A DNA stretch of 64,000 bases from Tolypocladium sp. Sup5 PDA-1. Its lineage: Eukaryota > Ascomycota > Sordariomycetes > Hypocreales > Ophiocordycipitaceae. Positions 53,756 to 63,418 of this stretch are shown in pieces. The notes below the pieces were generated by a model. The model saw only the letters and a list, made by a program, of their open reading frames with translations, ran no database searches and was not told where the DNA came from. The stretch's first letter is position 1; every line of letters starts with the position of its first letter. Where the stretch lies: positions 60,533-124,532 of the forward strand of contig JPHH03000078.1 in the NCBI GenBank assembly GCA_000750105.3, in the 5' to 3' direction. The position numbers and the translations under genes were made by a program.

Positions 53756-54558
53756 GCCTCGAAGGGAAAACCGTGGATGGGAGTTGAAGAATCTAGGCTC
53801 AGGAGGGGTACGTTAATGCATCACAACACACAAGGCCAGCAGCGACTTCAAGTGGGGGTACGTGGAGCTCTACGTAGATTGGCTCTATCGGACCCTTAGC
53901 CAATCAAGGTACAGGGACCACATTCCACCGTCATAGTAGCAGGCTGGTTAGTGAGGGGCACGTAAATGCCACATCTCCATGAACGCATTCGGGCAGCAAT
54001 GCTAACTATGTATGTACAACTTCCGATGGTGGCGCCATCTACCCCAAAGACAGGGAGCATCGCCTCACCTCCCAACTCTCCAGCGCTCCAACACTGAAGC
54101 CCAAGCCGGTCACTCACTATGTTGTTGCCGACAACTCGTGCTCTGATACGAGAGTCGCGGCAAGCGCGCTCTCGACTTATCGCTTAACCGTGATCCCGTC
54201 CATTGCTGACGACTTTCATACAGTGCGGCGGCGTGAACCAAACCGGTCTGAGCCCGCCAGATGCAACAAAGGACCGCTAAAATGCGTCGCCAGATAACAC
54301 CTCGGCTGAAAGGTTTGCCCCAAACTCGAGTACACCAAGCGCCACTCGCGCGAAAAGAAGACGCCGCAGCAACCCTTCGGGAATGGCAACAAGTCGCTTT
54401 CCAACTCGCAAGTATCCTTCTCCTCTGACGAAGTCCACAATAGGTGGCGTCGAATGGGGCTGCGCTATCTACCGTCTCGATGCAGCTTTCGCGCGAATAA
54501 CGATCTCTTGAGCTATCCGCCCCTACATTCTGCAAGCCCCATTGAATGATGACCGGCA
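53756..54558. other. Intergenic region
   Basis: About 800 bases. A minus-strand frame over 54110-54613 follows the gene at 54924 and may contain its second exon, but no joint could be fixed. Confidence 0.35.
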
Positions 54559-54924
54559 TCACATGGGACAAGTTGTTGAGCTCTTCTTTGAGGTTGGGAT
54601 GGTAAGCCTCCATGCGCGATCTGGTTGTTCTTGAGGTCGTTCATGCTTATCTACTACGAGAACAAAGACAAAAAGAGGGTTCCATCTCTTGGACTTACTC
54701 GCCGCACCCGAACCCGGGTAGAGTAGGATGCCGTAGCCAAACCGCCAGACAAGGAGCAGCAGCCTCTTGCCCGAACGAAGTCGGTAGTACATGGACTTCC
54801 TTCTCTTCTCCTTCATCTCCTCTAATTCCTCTGGCGTTTTGCCTGCCGTCTCCATGCTCATTGTCCCGGGGAATAGTCGATCAATGATATCCTTTCTCAA
54901 TTTGTCGAGTGAGCCATTGGCCAT
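54559..54924 (-). CDS. Hypothetical protein, first exon or fragment
   Basis: From ATG 54924 the frame reads LDKLRKDIIDRLFPGTMSMETAGKTPEELEEMKEKRRKSMYYRL and RLLLLVWRFGYGILLYPGSGA, a Lys/Glu-rich helix followed by a hydrophobic stretch. A GTAAGT donor comes next (near 54697) with a TAG acceptor about 45 bases on. Downstream frames carry EAYHPNLKEELNNLSHVMPVIIQWG, but none joins without a stop, so the gene is probably eroded or my joint is wrong. Family unknown. Confidence 0.4.
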   Translation of the reverse strand: MANGSLDKLRKDIIDRLFPGTMSMETAGKTPEELEEMKEKRRKSMYYRLRSGKRLLLLVWRFGYGILLYPGSGAASKSKRWNPLFVFVLVVDKHERPQEQPDRAWRLTIPTSKKSSTTCPM

Positions 54925-55341
54925 TGCCGCAGCGCGACGTTGATGGAATTCCGCTGACGCTGGCGAGGCCGTCCGGCGAGGGAGAACTCTTGGGTGGGCG
55001 AGAAGTTGATGAGCAACAGGTATATCGAGGAATTTAGGGAAAGAATACAGGGTGAGCGCCGCTCAATGGTCTGATGGGAGCCATTATGGCAATGCTCCAA
55101 CCAATGACGAGAGTTGGGCTACGAAGGAACGATCTTGGGACGTTACCATGGCGATTCGTCAGCCATGGAAGCATCACGAGATGGAGTACCACTGCAATGT
55201 CCATAACCTCCTGTCGGCCGCCAAAATTACTTGAGTTCCACTACCCCTTCGTCGATGCCCTTGTTAGGGCTCTGGTCTTTCCCGCAACAATTATCATCAC
55301 GACGTATTGCCGTCGTCGCATGAAAGGCAATTCGTCACGAA

Positions 55342-56352
55342 TCATCTCTCAACTCGGCGGATGGTCACAACCACCTCATCCGAGCAGCATCCAGCCCTGC
55401 ACTGATGTCTTTCACCGGGTGGCCCTTGAACACCTGGTGCGCACTGGCCCCCACCTGGTCCTTGATTTCCTGGAGGACCTTGCTGGCCGGGAGGTCCTTG
55501 AAATCCCGGGGGTCCCCGGCCTCCCAGAGGCCCTTGGTGACCAGGTGGTCCACGCGGTCCTTCCAACCCAGCACGGCCGTCTTTGCCATCCTGCCCGTCC
55601 TTACCGGGACGCCCATCGCGGCCATCTCGCCCATCCCGTCCATCTCGCCCATCCCGTCCATCTCGTCCATCCCGTCCATCTCGTCCAATTTGGCCGGGCG
55701 AGCCGAGACTGCCTGGAGGCCCGCGATCCCCTTGGGGCCTCGAATTCCCCGCCAGACCTCGTGGTCCCATAGCACCTGGCGGGCCAGGCAGACCCGGCGT
55801 ACCAGGCGGACCAGGTAACCCAGGCTCGCCTCGAGGACCAGATGCGCCACGACGACGACAGCTATTGTACTGACCTCGCCTTGCTTTCCATTTCTGCACA
55901 CCCTGCCAACAGAAACAAGCCATCCCGAATCCTACAACAAATACACCCCGAAGGACGCCTAAAAGAATACCGAGCTTGTCGTCGCTCAAACCTTGATGGA
56001 CAAGCGTTGGGCCAACTTGCTGGGTTGGGAGTGTCTCAGCTGTAGGAGTTACCCCAACATCCGTAGCACGTGTGCCTCCCAAAAGTATCGTCTTGGTCTC
56101 AGCGTAGTGCTCTCTGGTGATGGTGAGAGTAATGAATTGCACCTCGGAGACAGTGTCTTTCCTGCCATCTTCGTCTGCTTGGACAGCTGGGGAGGATGCA
56201 AGTGACCGAGGAACAACCAGTGCGACTAGCCCGACTCTGCAGAGTTGACGAATAGTTTGAAAATCTGCTGTCTTGACTTAAAAGACAGTGGGATAAGGAG
56301 CAACATTTTATTGTGAAGTACCTGACGCATCGTCCCGTACGACTGACTGCAT
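55342..56352 (-). CDS. Collagen-like membrane protein with Gly-X-Y repeats
   Basis: Exons 56322-56352 and 55342-56234 (87-nt intron) give 307 residues. A hydrophobic stretch VGLVALVVPRSLASSPAVQA near the N-terminus may be a signal peptide. Residues about 98-120 (LGILLGVLRGVFVVGFGMACFCW) form a membrane helix. Then from about 138 to 286 the sequence is Gly-X-Y throughout, with a central run of GRD units (eight repeats), GKDGQDGKDG and Pro-rich triplets on both sides. It ends in a Cys-containing tail. The charged GRD block should stabilise a trimeric triple helix; the Pro is not expected to be hydroxylated in fungi. Collagen-like surface proteins are known from insect-associated fungi; here a role in adhesion or surface masking is only inference. 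The start at 56352 and its tiny exon keep the frame; an alternative start cannot be excluded. Confidence 0.75.
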
Positions 56353-58125
56353 GTCGGCGACAATTAGGCCGCAATTTCGACTTCATAGAGGATACATTAT
56401 CTGTTCAATCACTATCACCGAAACCAAATCCAAGGCACATTTAGGGGACAGCCGCATGCATAATCTGGTCTGTCAGAAAGGTCCCCAGCTCCAACCTTCC
56501 CACCCGCTCAGCTACTACGAGTACCATCTAACGCCCACTATTTACGGTGAGGTTGCAGCCTTACGGGTCCTGATCAAAGGTACGGCAGAAATCCAATTAG
56601 ACTGGCTGCGGTTGACAGTTGGCATTAGCGAACCTGCGGGTGATATACCCATTTCAAGAGACGGAAGTTCTCACATACAAGAATGTAGAAGGCAGGATTA
56701 GTGCCTGTGTCGTCAGGCTGCCGAGTGCATCAGATATCGCAACAGAGGGAGCTAGGCCTAAGTATGAAACCCTGCTTCGAGGCAAGCCAGTAGCCCCTGA
56801 AGATGGAATTCCGGGGCCAACACCACTTTGTTAGACGTTCACGGAGATTCGTCTGGGTAAAGCGAACATGTCAGTCGTCCTCGTCTTCCAAACTGAGCGA
56901 GGCTGCATCGTGAGATCAGCCTCGAGAATGCCTACGGGTGGATGTTGGACGCCTCGTTCTAAGCGGACCTCGACGACGGGATCGAAAGTCAAGACCATCC
57001 AACAGGGCCCAGATAACCAACATGTGGAGTGTTAGGCTGAATTCGGAGGCGCCGACAACAACGCCCCTGACGACCAAGTTGACTTGATCCACGGCGAGAT
57101 TGCCCTGACGAGGACTACGTCAGAAATGCGTTGCGTCAATGTGGTTCGGTATGTGGATGGTTGGCCGAGAAAGAGGAGCAGAGAAGGACCGGATCTAAGG
57201 AGCGTCCTCAGCCCTCGGAAGCGCATGTCTGCGACAGAAAGAACAGATGCGGAGACAGAGGACCGTCGCGGCAACGAAGCAGCTGTGGACGCCATGCTGG
57301 GCAACCTTGCAAATATAAACGGCGCTCGTCGCCCAGAGCACATCTCGGGACAGCACTTGTCCACGAACTTCTCATACCGCTCCTGAGACATCCGCTTTCT
57401 TTGACCTGCAAGAGGCACGTACTACCGCAAAATGCCACGTTCAGTAGCACGTCACCATCAAAGCTCCTCGACTCCTCCACTATCGGCTGGCCGAGCGTGG
57501 GCTCTGGACGACGTGATATCAATTTCATCCGATTCTGAATCCGACATGGACGACGGAGCCGAACGCGATGACGATGATTGGCCATGCAGTTCGCAGGTGC
57601 ACAAGCCACATTCAGACGACTCGCTTCCGTCCATCTCAGCGATTGCGGCTTCCCTTGCTGGTAGCCGGAGAGCTTGCACGACGGGAACCGGTAAGCGGTT
57701 GCAGGGCAGGCGTGAAGGCGCCGGACGTGATGGTGTCCAGGATCGGGACCATGCAAACCGTGGAACCAGTAATGAACAGGTACGTACGTATTCATACATA
57801 CATACGGTACGAAACACAAACAGGCTGTAGCGTCCGTGGCTGGGGGTGAAATAGGCATGCAGGGATATATCCGTCATACGTACGAATGGTAACTACTACT
57901 CCTCTTGGATCATATCCTCATCAGTTGAGCCCGTCGATGCTCACCCACCGGCACGCTGTATCCAACGCCGATATCTCACTTGTGCTCTTCTTTCTCTTCC
58001 TCGTCCCGGCCCAGGCAGCGGATCGAAACCGGGTTTCCCCACTTCTCCGTGGGATGGCATCCTTTGGATCCATCCACAGGCGCTCCAATGCCTCGGCAGT
58101 TCGGAACACTACACTCGGGTCAGTT
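56353..58125. other. Region with uncertain small genes
   Basis: About 1.8 kb. Plus-strand frames 57037-57386 (DDQVDLIHGEIALTRTTSEMR...) and 57432-57830 (DDVISISSDSESDMDD, an acidic serine tract) have coding-like composition but no family. Short TACG/CATA tandem repeats lie at 57780-57812. Confidence 0.35.
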
Positions 58126-58493
58126 CTAATGATCCAACTCGGGTTTATGGCCAAACATATTTTGGAGAACGTACTGGTGCACGTAGCAGTTGCTGCGAGT
58201 GAACAGGGTGATGGAGCTATTGTTCACCAGTTAGTTGAAGGTCGGGCTGACACAACCCGTGGCTTTGAGAGGGGCGTACTGGGTATTCTTAAGGTTGTAG
58301 CATTCGTTAGCCTTGATGGGGTCCCAGATCATGATGTGGCAGTTCGAGTCAGGGTGACGGTTGCCCTAGTTCTTCACGTCAGTGCTGTTGGAGTTGCAGT
58401 TCAGACAAATGCGCGACCTACAATAAACCTCTCCTCTTGCGCCATGACGCCCGAGGCAGAGAGGAGAATCGCGGCGATCGTGAATAGCTGCAT
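58126..58493 (-). pseudogene. Small secreted cysteine-containing protein, broken
   Basis: ATG 58493 opens MQLFTIAAILLSASGVMAQEE, a textbook signal peptide with an Ala-x-Ala site. The frame stops after 30 codons (GRAFV). One base over, the sequence continues as CLNCNSNSTDVKN, a TAG, NRHPDSNCHIMIWDPIKANECYNLK, then ATGCVSPTF and a TAA, LFTRSNCYVHQYV. The even spacing of Cys indicates a disulfide-rich secreted protein. One frameshift and two in-frame stops make it a relic. I do not assign a function. The opposite strand is open over the same stretch, which is a shadow of this gene. Confidence 0.6.
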
Positions 58494-59809
58494 GTTGAAT
58501 GTGTTTTCGAGTGGAGAGTTCCAAGTAAGAAAGTCTGTAATGTTCGGGACTGCTTGTGTGTGAGGAGAGAGAGAGAGGGGGGGGCCGAGGAACGGCTGGT
58601 GGCATTGCCGCCTTTTATGCATGAATCCTCGCCCAGGACTTGACAGAATCAAAGAGACGGTGTGAATGAATCACCATCTCAACTCAAAGTCTCATTCTTG
58701 GACGGCCAACTGGGATATCAGAAAGGAGGTTGCACTCGTGGCTGAGTCGTGCTCTCTTGGGTGAGAAGACATCTCCAGGACCATGCTGTGTAGCTGTCGA
58801 GATGCCATGCAAGACGTCCTGTGGTCTAGCATTCAAAGACTCATCCAGAGCGCTATATGAGTGCATAGGCGTTCGAAAGGGTCATTCCGTAATAAGCCAG
58901 CGTTTATGAGTAGATGTCGTGTAAAAGTAAAGGCGCTGTCATTGCAGTGCACTCACTGCCTTCGTCCGTACACAATGACGAATAATGTCTCGGCAAATAC
59001 ACGTATGCCGCAGCTGATCCAAGACGTCACCAATCCCTCGACTCCAGCGAAGACACGAAGTGAGACTTGATGTCCTGCAAGGTAGTGTGCAAGGTAGTGC
59101 TGCGGCGAGTCCAGCCAGCCTCCCGAGCCGCCGTGGGCCAATGCAATGCAATCGACCAATTCGTTCCGGTGTTGGGGAGATCTTTACCGCATCCAATGCA
59201 ATGGCTAAGACGTACCGAGACATGTTACTTCTGCAGGCCCATTGTGGCGCTCGACAGATCACCGTCAGCCGTGTTGAAGAGGAGACGCCATTGACCAGGT
59301 ACGGCCTCCTTTCCGGGGGGACTGACTTGTCAGTCATAGGAAAGACCCCCGCGGCACGTTGGGCGAAACAGTGGGAAACAGCGCCGATCCTACCTCAATG
59401 ACTGCCCCCTGTATCCAATTTTCAACGAGCAACCGTCCACAGAGCTGTTCATGCGAAGGGAGAGCTCTTTTTTATCAGGAAATGAAGGCGCTTCGAGGTG
59501 TACTTGAGGATGTTGGGCATCGGAGCGGGACAAACTCGGCTCGGCCTCCCGTTGGACCGAATGTCAAGTACCAGGAATCGGAGGGGTGGACAATCGAGAT
59601 ATTTGGCAACCGTTGAATGACGAAGTCGACGAACAGTGCACGCATGATACCGACTTTGCATATTATTTGTTTCCAGCTACTCGAACTGCACCGCCGATGT
59701 GGAGAAAGCACCTATGTTGCCGTCTCACTGCCGATTCAACGGCCCTATCGGAGAAGCCGAAGTCCTTGTGTTTGCCTCTTCGCCCCGGGAGTTCAGACAC
59801 CTTGCCATC
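58494..59809. other. Region without a supportable gene
   Basis: About 1.3 kb. A purine run at 58561-58590 lies just upstream of the secreted-protein relic. Nothing else firm. Confidence 0.4.
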
Positions 59810-60632
59810 CTACGATCTTTTCTGCGGAGAACGTGACTTGGTGCGTTTGGCAGGGTGAAATTCTCGTGATAGTTCATCTGCGGACGTGTCGGACTCATAT
59901 GAGGGTGGCATGTTGCGTCGAGGTTTAGAATCGTCTCTTTGTCGCTTCGCCCAGTCTCTGCCGTTCCGGAAAGCAGCAGCTCCCTGTCGAAAGGCGTTGA
60001 CATCACCAGTTAGACCCCACGTCTTTATTTGCGCCATGACAAAGCCGGGTTGTCCTCTAGGAACTGATGGTGGTATCGGATGACTGGTGTACATCTTCAG
60101 GGTGCCACCGTGGTATATCGACGTAATTGTATAGGCATTGTTATCTTATTGCGGCTCCGACTGCTTGTATGACTGCAGGCTGTGGATTCCTCTCGGTCCC
60201 AACGCACCGTCGTAGCACGCATGTCGAGTTGCGACCGACAGACTTCCATCAGGCCCCTTGGCTGGAAAGATAGTTTGGCGCGATAGGAAGGTCATGTTGG
60301 GCAGAGGGAACGATCTGGTGGTTCAGTCTTCTGCGAATGTTCTTGTCGAGCTGTTCGGGACGCGCGCCGTAGTAAAGATCGAGATTGCCTGGCACGAGTG
60401 TACCATCGGTTAACTGCTGAAGATTCGTGAACGGAATCTCGCCGACAATACACTTACTATCGCCAACGTCTCCTTCGACAACTGGGATAACGGTTGTGGT
60501 AACTTCTCTCTCTGATGGTGTAAGAGGTCCGGGTTGTCCAGTATGGTCATTGCAGCATGCCTGGGTATACAAAGACCAACTGATCCCCTTCCTAATTCTC
60601 AGGTGCATTCCCCCTCTACTATTCACGAACAA
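59810..60632 (-). pseudogene. Repeat-associated fungal protein of unknown function, broken
   Basis: The frame carries CIVGEIPFTNLQQLTDGTLVPGNLDLYYGARPEQL and QIVPSAQHDLPIAPNYLSSQG, a one-base frameshift near 60252, then VATRHACYDGALGPRGIHSLQSY, a TAA at 60146-60148 in place of a Tyr (EPQ-stop-DNNAYTITSIYHGG), and TSHPIPPSVPRGQPGFVMAQIKTWG with FRQGAAAFRNGRDWAK near the end. These motifs in this order are familiar from a family of fungal hypothetical proteins that occur in multiple copies. No enzymatic motif can be named. The N-terminal part upstream of 60632 is not in frame. Confidence 0.55.
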
Positions 60633-60994
60633 TTCACGAACAAGGATATCGAACGACCCTAATACCCGAAAACTCTTCAGTCAGTCTGCGACAAGCGAGC
60701 TCTGTCAGCTTGAGATCTCCGACCCCCAGGGCAATGGCATCAACGGAGTTCACAGACGAAATTCCTTTAACGATCTTGCCTGGAATGGCACCTCTCTTGA
60801 CTACGCCTTCTCAAAGCCTGACGAGACCAACTCCAATACAGCAATAGTTAGCACTTCTCCCTGCGCCGGCATCGTCTTCTGCAAAGCGCGTGTTGACGAT
60901 ACTGCCGGACACAACGACGTCCACGATATTTTGAAGCGTCTTAATTCTACCGAATCCTGCCTGAGCACGATAGAGAAACAATTGAGTGAAGGCA

Positions 60995-61412
60995 ATGCCT
61001 CCCAAAAAAGGACCAAATCTCGCAACACTAGCAGACAAGAACGAAAACAACCGCAACGCCGGGCATCAAAGGGAAGGAGGTTGTTGTTAGGCTTGAACGG
61101 GTGCGGCAGGGGCACGATGTCCAAAGAGAGGCTGAGTATACGTGGAAGCGAGGGTCTTGAGAAACAGATGCTGTCGATGCTGAGCCAGACTTTGAAGGTG
61201 GATGTCTCGTAATCATGAGTGACCAACTGTCCATTGACGTTCGGCCAAACGGCGACTGGCTCCCAATCACGGTATATTGGAATGACAAGGCGAAGGTTTT
61301 CGAAGGAAACGATGCGATTGATGGAATGAGGCTCGAGATTGGCGACGAAACGATGTTGGCTATGCTTAGTGACCCATATGAGCGTGGGCAGGGACTGATC
61401 AACAGGCTTTAG
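60995..61412 (+). pseudogene. Possible eroded gene of unknown family
   Basis: A frame from ATG 60995 (MPPKKGPNLATLADKNENN) shifts near 61080 to VVVRLERVRQGHDVQREAEYTW, meets a stop, and is followed by ETDAVDAEPDFEGGCLVI and SIDVRPNGDWLPITVYWNDKAK up to a stop at 61412. The pieces look like one protein broken by a frameshift and a stop. Confidence 0.3.
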
Positions 61413-62082
61413 TCGCTCATTGACGTAAAAAGCGTTTTCGCAACGCCTAGTTCTGTATTCTGGTCTATCCTAGGTTTCTTCCTGAGTTCTTGTTCTATCT
61501 CTCCAAGATGATCTAAGAACGCATGGTATAGTGCTCTTACGCTCCTTTGAAGTGTCTGGATCCTAACGATTTCACCTCACCGGTGGGGGGGGGGAAGGCG
61601 GAGAAAGCAAAACTCCTGTACAGTAGTCATCGCTTCTACTGCACAATCCAGTAGGCTCTAAACCATACAATTCTTGACTTGGGCTGATAATGGCTCCCAT
61701 TTGAGCCTTGGATACTCCCACAGCCGGTAGCGGATGTCTGCTACAAGCATTCTCAAAATGCATCAGAGCCAGTTTTTGCCCTGTTCCGGGACAATCTCCC
61801 AGTACGAGCTCATGGCACTACGGCGTCAGCGGCCACCAAATATGATTCTCACTTTGCTTGCTGCTGTCTTCGTCATTGCCAGGCGTACCAAAACAGAGCG
61901 TTGCGTCAGTGTCACGCTGCGCGATATGCGCGATACAAGTGAATCCCAATGTCTGTCTCACACCTATTAATTATTCTATCTAACATGCGTCGCATAGCAC
62001 GGACCATTCTCTGTAGTGAGTAGACGACATAACAGGTGGACGCAATGAACAGAGTGCGAACGCGATAGCACGGATGAAAAAC
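61413..62082. other. Intergenic region
   Basis: About 670 bases with a G/C homopolymer stretch at 61582-61594. No gene supported. Confidence 0.4.
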
Positions 62083-62165
62083 CGTGAACGTATGTATGTA
62101 TGTATGTATGTGTATTTTCCGTCCAGCGGCCGTTAGGCCGTCAGGTCTCAGTCGGGCACAGGACG
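62083..62165 (-). mobile_element. LINE copy C, extreme 3' end only
   Basis: The minus strand reads CGTCCTGTGCC...CTAACGGCCGCTGGACGGAAAATACACA followed by (CATA)n. The same 3' block with (CAAA)n ends copy B at 21050-21125. About 80 bases remain, so this is a severely 5'-truncated insertion of the same LINE family. Confidence 0.75.
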
Positions 62166-62923
62166 TTGAGTTGACCTGGCCGCCTTTTCTCTGTCATACC
62201 CCTACATCCGCACTGAACGTTGACAGTCCCAACCGTCCATGCAGCATCCTTCCCGTGCGGCCTCCTGCAAGTAGGGCAACCATTGGCGGTAGCATCATGC
62301 TCTTCGATGCATGGTTGGTGAAAGACGTGGCCTGGACGTGTCAGTAACCGCCGCGAACGACATAGAGGCACAACTGACCACAGAGGAGGCATACGGTGCG
62401 CCTTTGGGAAAGAGCCACGTAGCAGATGCTGCAGTCCTCGCCCAGTCCAAATGTCTCCCTCCCGTCGTGGTTTCCTTGACGCCAGTGCTGGCGGATGTTG
62501 CAGGCAAAGTCCCGCCTGTTCCAACGCCGCGTGGCGTTGGCAGTGCATGCCCAACAGTACAGCTGCGTTTGTCAGTACCATGAGCTCGACAAGCAAGCAA
62601 AGACTTACGCAGCCGCAGATTCGCACGACCGGTCGGGGACCAATTGGACCGTTACACGCTGCGCAGTAGAAGCCGGAGAGCTCCTGCTGCTCCTCGCTAC
62701 TCTGATTGGCAGTGAGGACGCCCGTGTCTTTTCCCACGTCGCCAGCTATCTCAGGCCGGCTGGCTCCATCTCGAACTCCCTCATCGGCTGTAAGGTCGAT
62801 ACTTTCCAGGGCGCTGTGAGGGCCAGGACTGGTCAAGTCGATGAATACCCGGTGACCATGTCCTGCGTGCCGGTGTTGAGGGGACTCCCTGCGTTGACGG
62901 CCAGTCCGACCGAAGCACTCCAT
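62141..62923 (-). CDS. RING-H2 finger protein whose C-terminus runs into a LINE remnant
   Basis: Exons 62609-62923, 62379-62562 and 62141-62331 (introns 46 and 47 nt) join to 229 residues. An acidic N-terminus contains two ID-LT motifs (VFIDLTSPG, ESIDLTADEG) that resemble SUMO-interacting sites. A Cys pair region (YCAACNGPIG, ICGC) is followed by the RING: DCSICYVAL, RTVCLLCGHVFHQPCIEEH and GCPTCRRP (about residues 149-192), so all eight metal ligands are present in RING-H2 order. The joint CLLCG-HVFH lies exactly in the ligand series, which supports the splice. The frame ends QLNVLCPTET-stop, where the last codons and the stop derive from the 3' LINE block. The protein is probably a ubiquitin E3; substrate unknown. 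Confidence 0.72.
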   Translation of the reverse strand: MECFGRTGRQRRESPQHRHAGHGHRVFIDLTSPGPHSALESIDLTADEGVRDGASRPEIAGDVGKDTGVLTANQSSEEQQELSGFYCAACNGPIGPRPVVRICGCVSLCLLVELMVLTNAAVLLGMHCQRHAALEQAGLCLQHPPALASRKPRREGDIWTGRGLQHLLRGSFPKAHRMPPLWSVVPLCRSRRLLTRPGHVFHQPCIEEHDATANGCPTCRRPHGKDAAWTVGTVNVQCGCRGMTEKRRPGQLNVLCPTET

Positions 62924-63418
62924 CTCGGGAATGTCTACGAAGCCAGCGCGGCATAAGCTCAGTAAACAGACGAAGAAAAGAAGGGATCTGCGAAAGAAGA
63001 GGAAAGAACAAGGGGGTGCGAGGTCAAGGAGCTAAGAAATGGTTGGATGGTGGAACCTTGGGCTGACCGGGACAAGGGCATCTGATGCAAAAGTGGCGGA
63101 TGCGAGGGCTAAATGGAGGACTCTCCGTCAGTTTAATTCGATATGCATGTAATAAAAACTTTTTAAACGAGGAGGGAGCGATAGAACGGATGGAAAACCG
63201 TGAACGTGATGGTGAGGTGGTGGGTGTAGGGTAGGTGCACGAAAACGCCAACTGAAGACCGAGGTGAGCCGTAAACTCCAGACTAACATCATGAATGCAG
63301 GAGGACTGCTGTGGACGCTTATACGCCCGGAATGACCGATTCGTGGACTGTGAAGACGCAATGTGGACAAAGACGTAGCATTTCACTGATGTGCTTACTG
63401 CGCTCAACAATGTCATTT
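62924..63418. other. Intergenic region
   Basis: Holds the RING gene promoter and a 33-base stretch at about 63176-63212 that is similar to 62056-62090. Confidence 0.4.

Noticed and set aside
55405..55873. Pro/Ser/Arg-rich plus-strand frames
   Set aside because: They are antisense translations of the Gly-X-Y repeat.
57886..58563. 225-codon plus-strand frame with a hydrophobic start
   Set aside because: It lies antisense to the broken secreted-protein gene and past it; no motif. Its openness reflects the codon pattern of the other strand.
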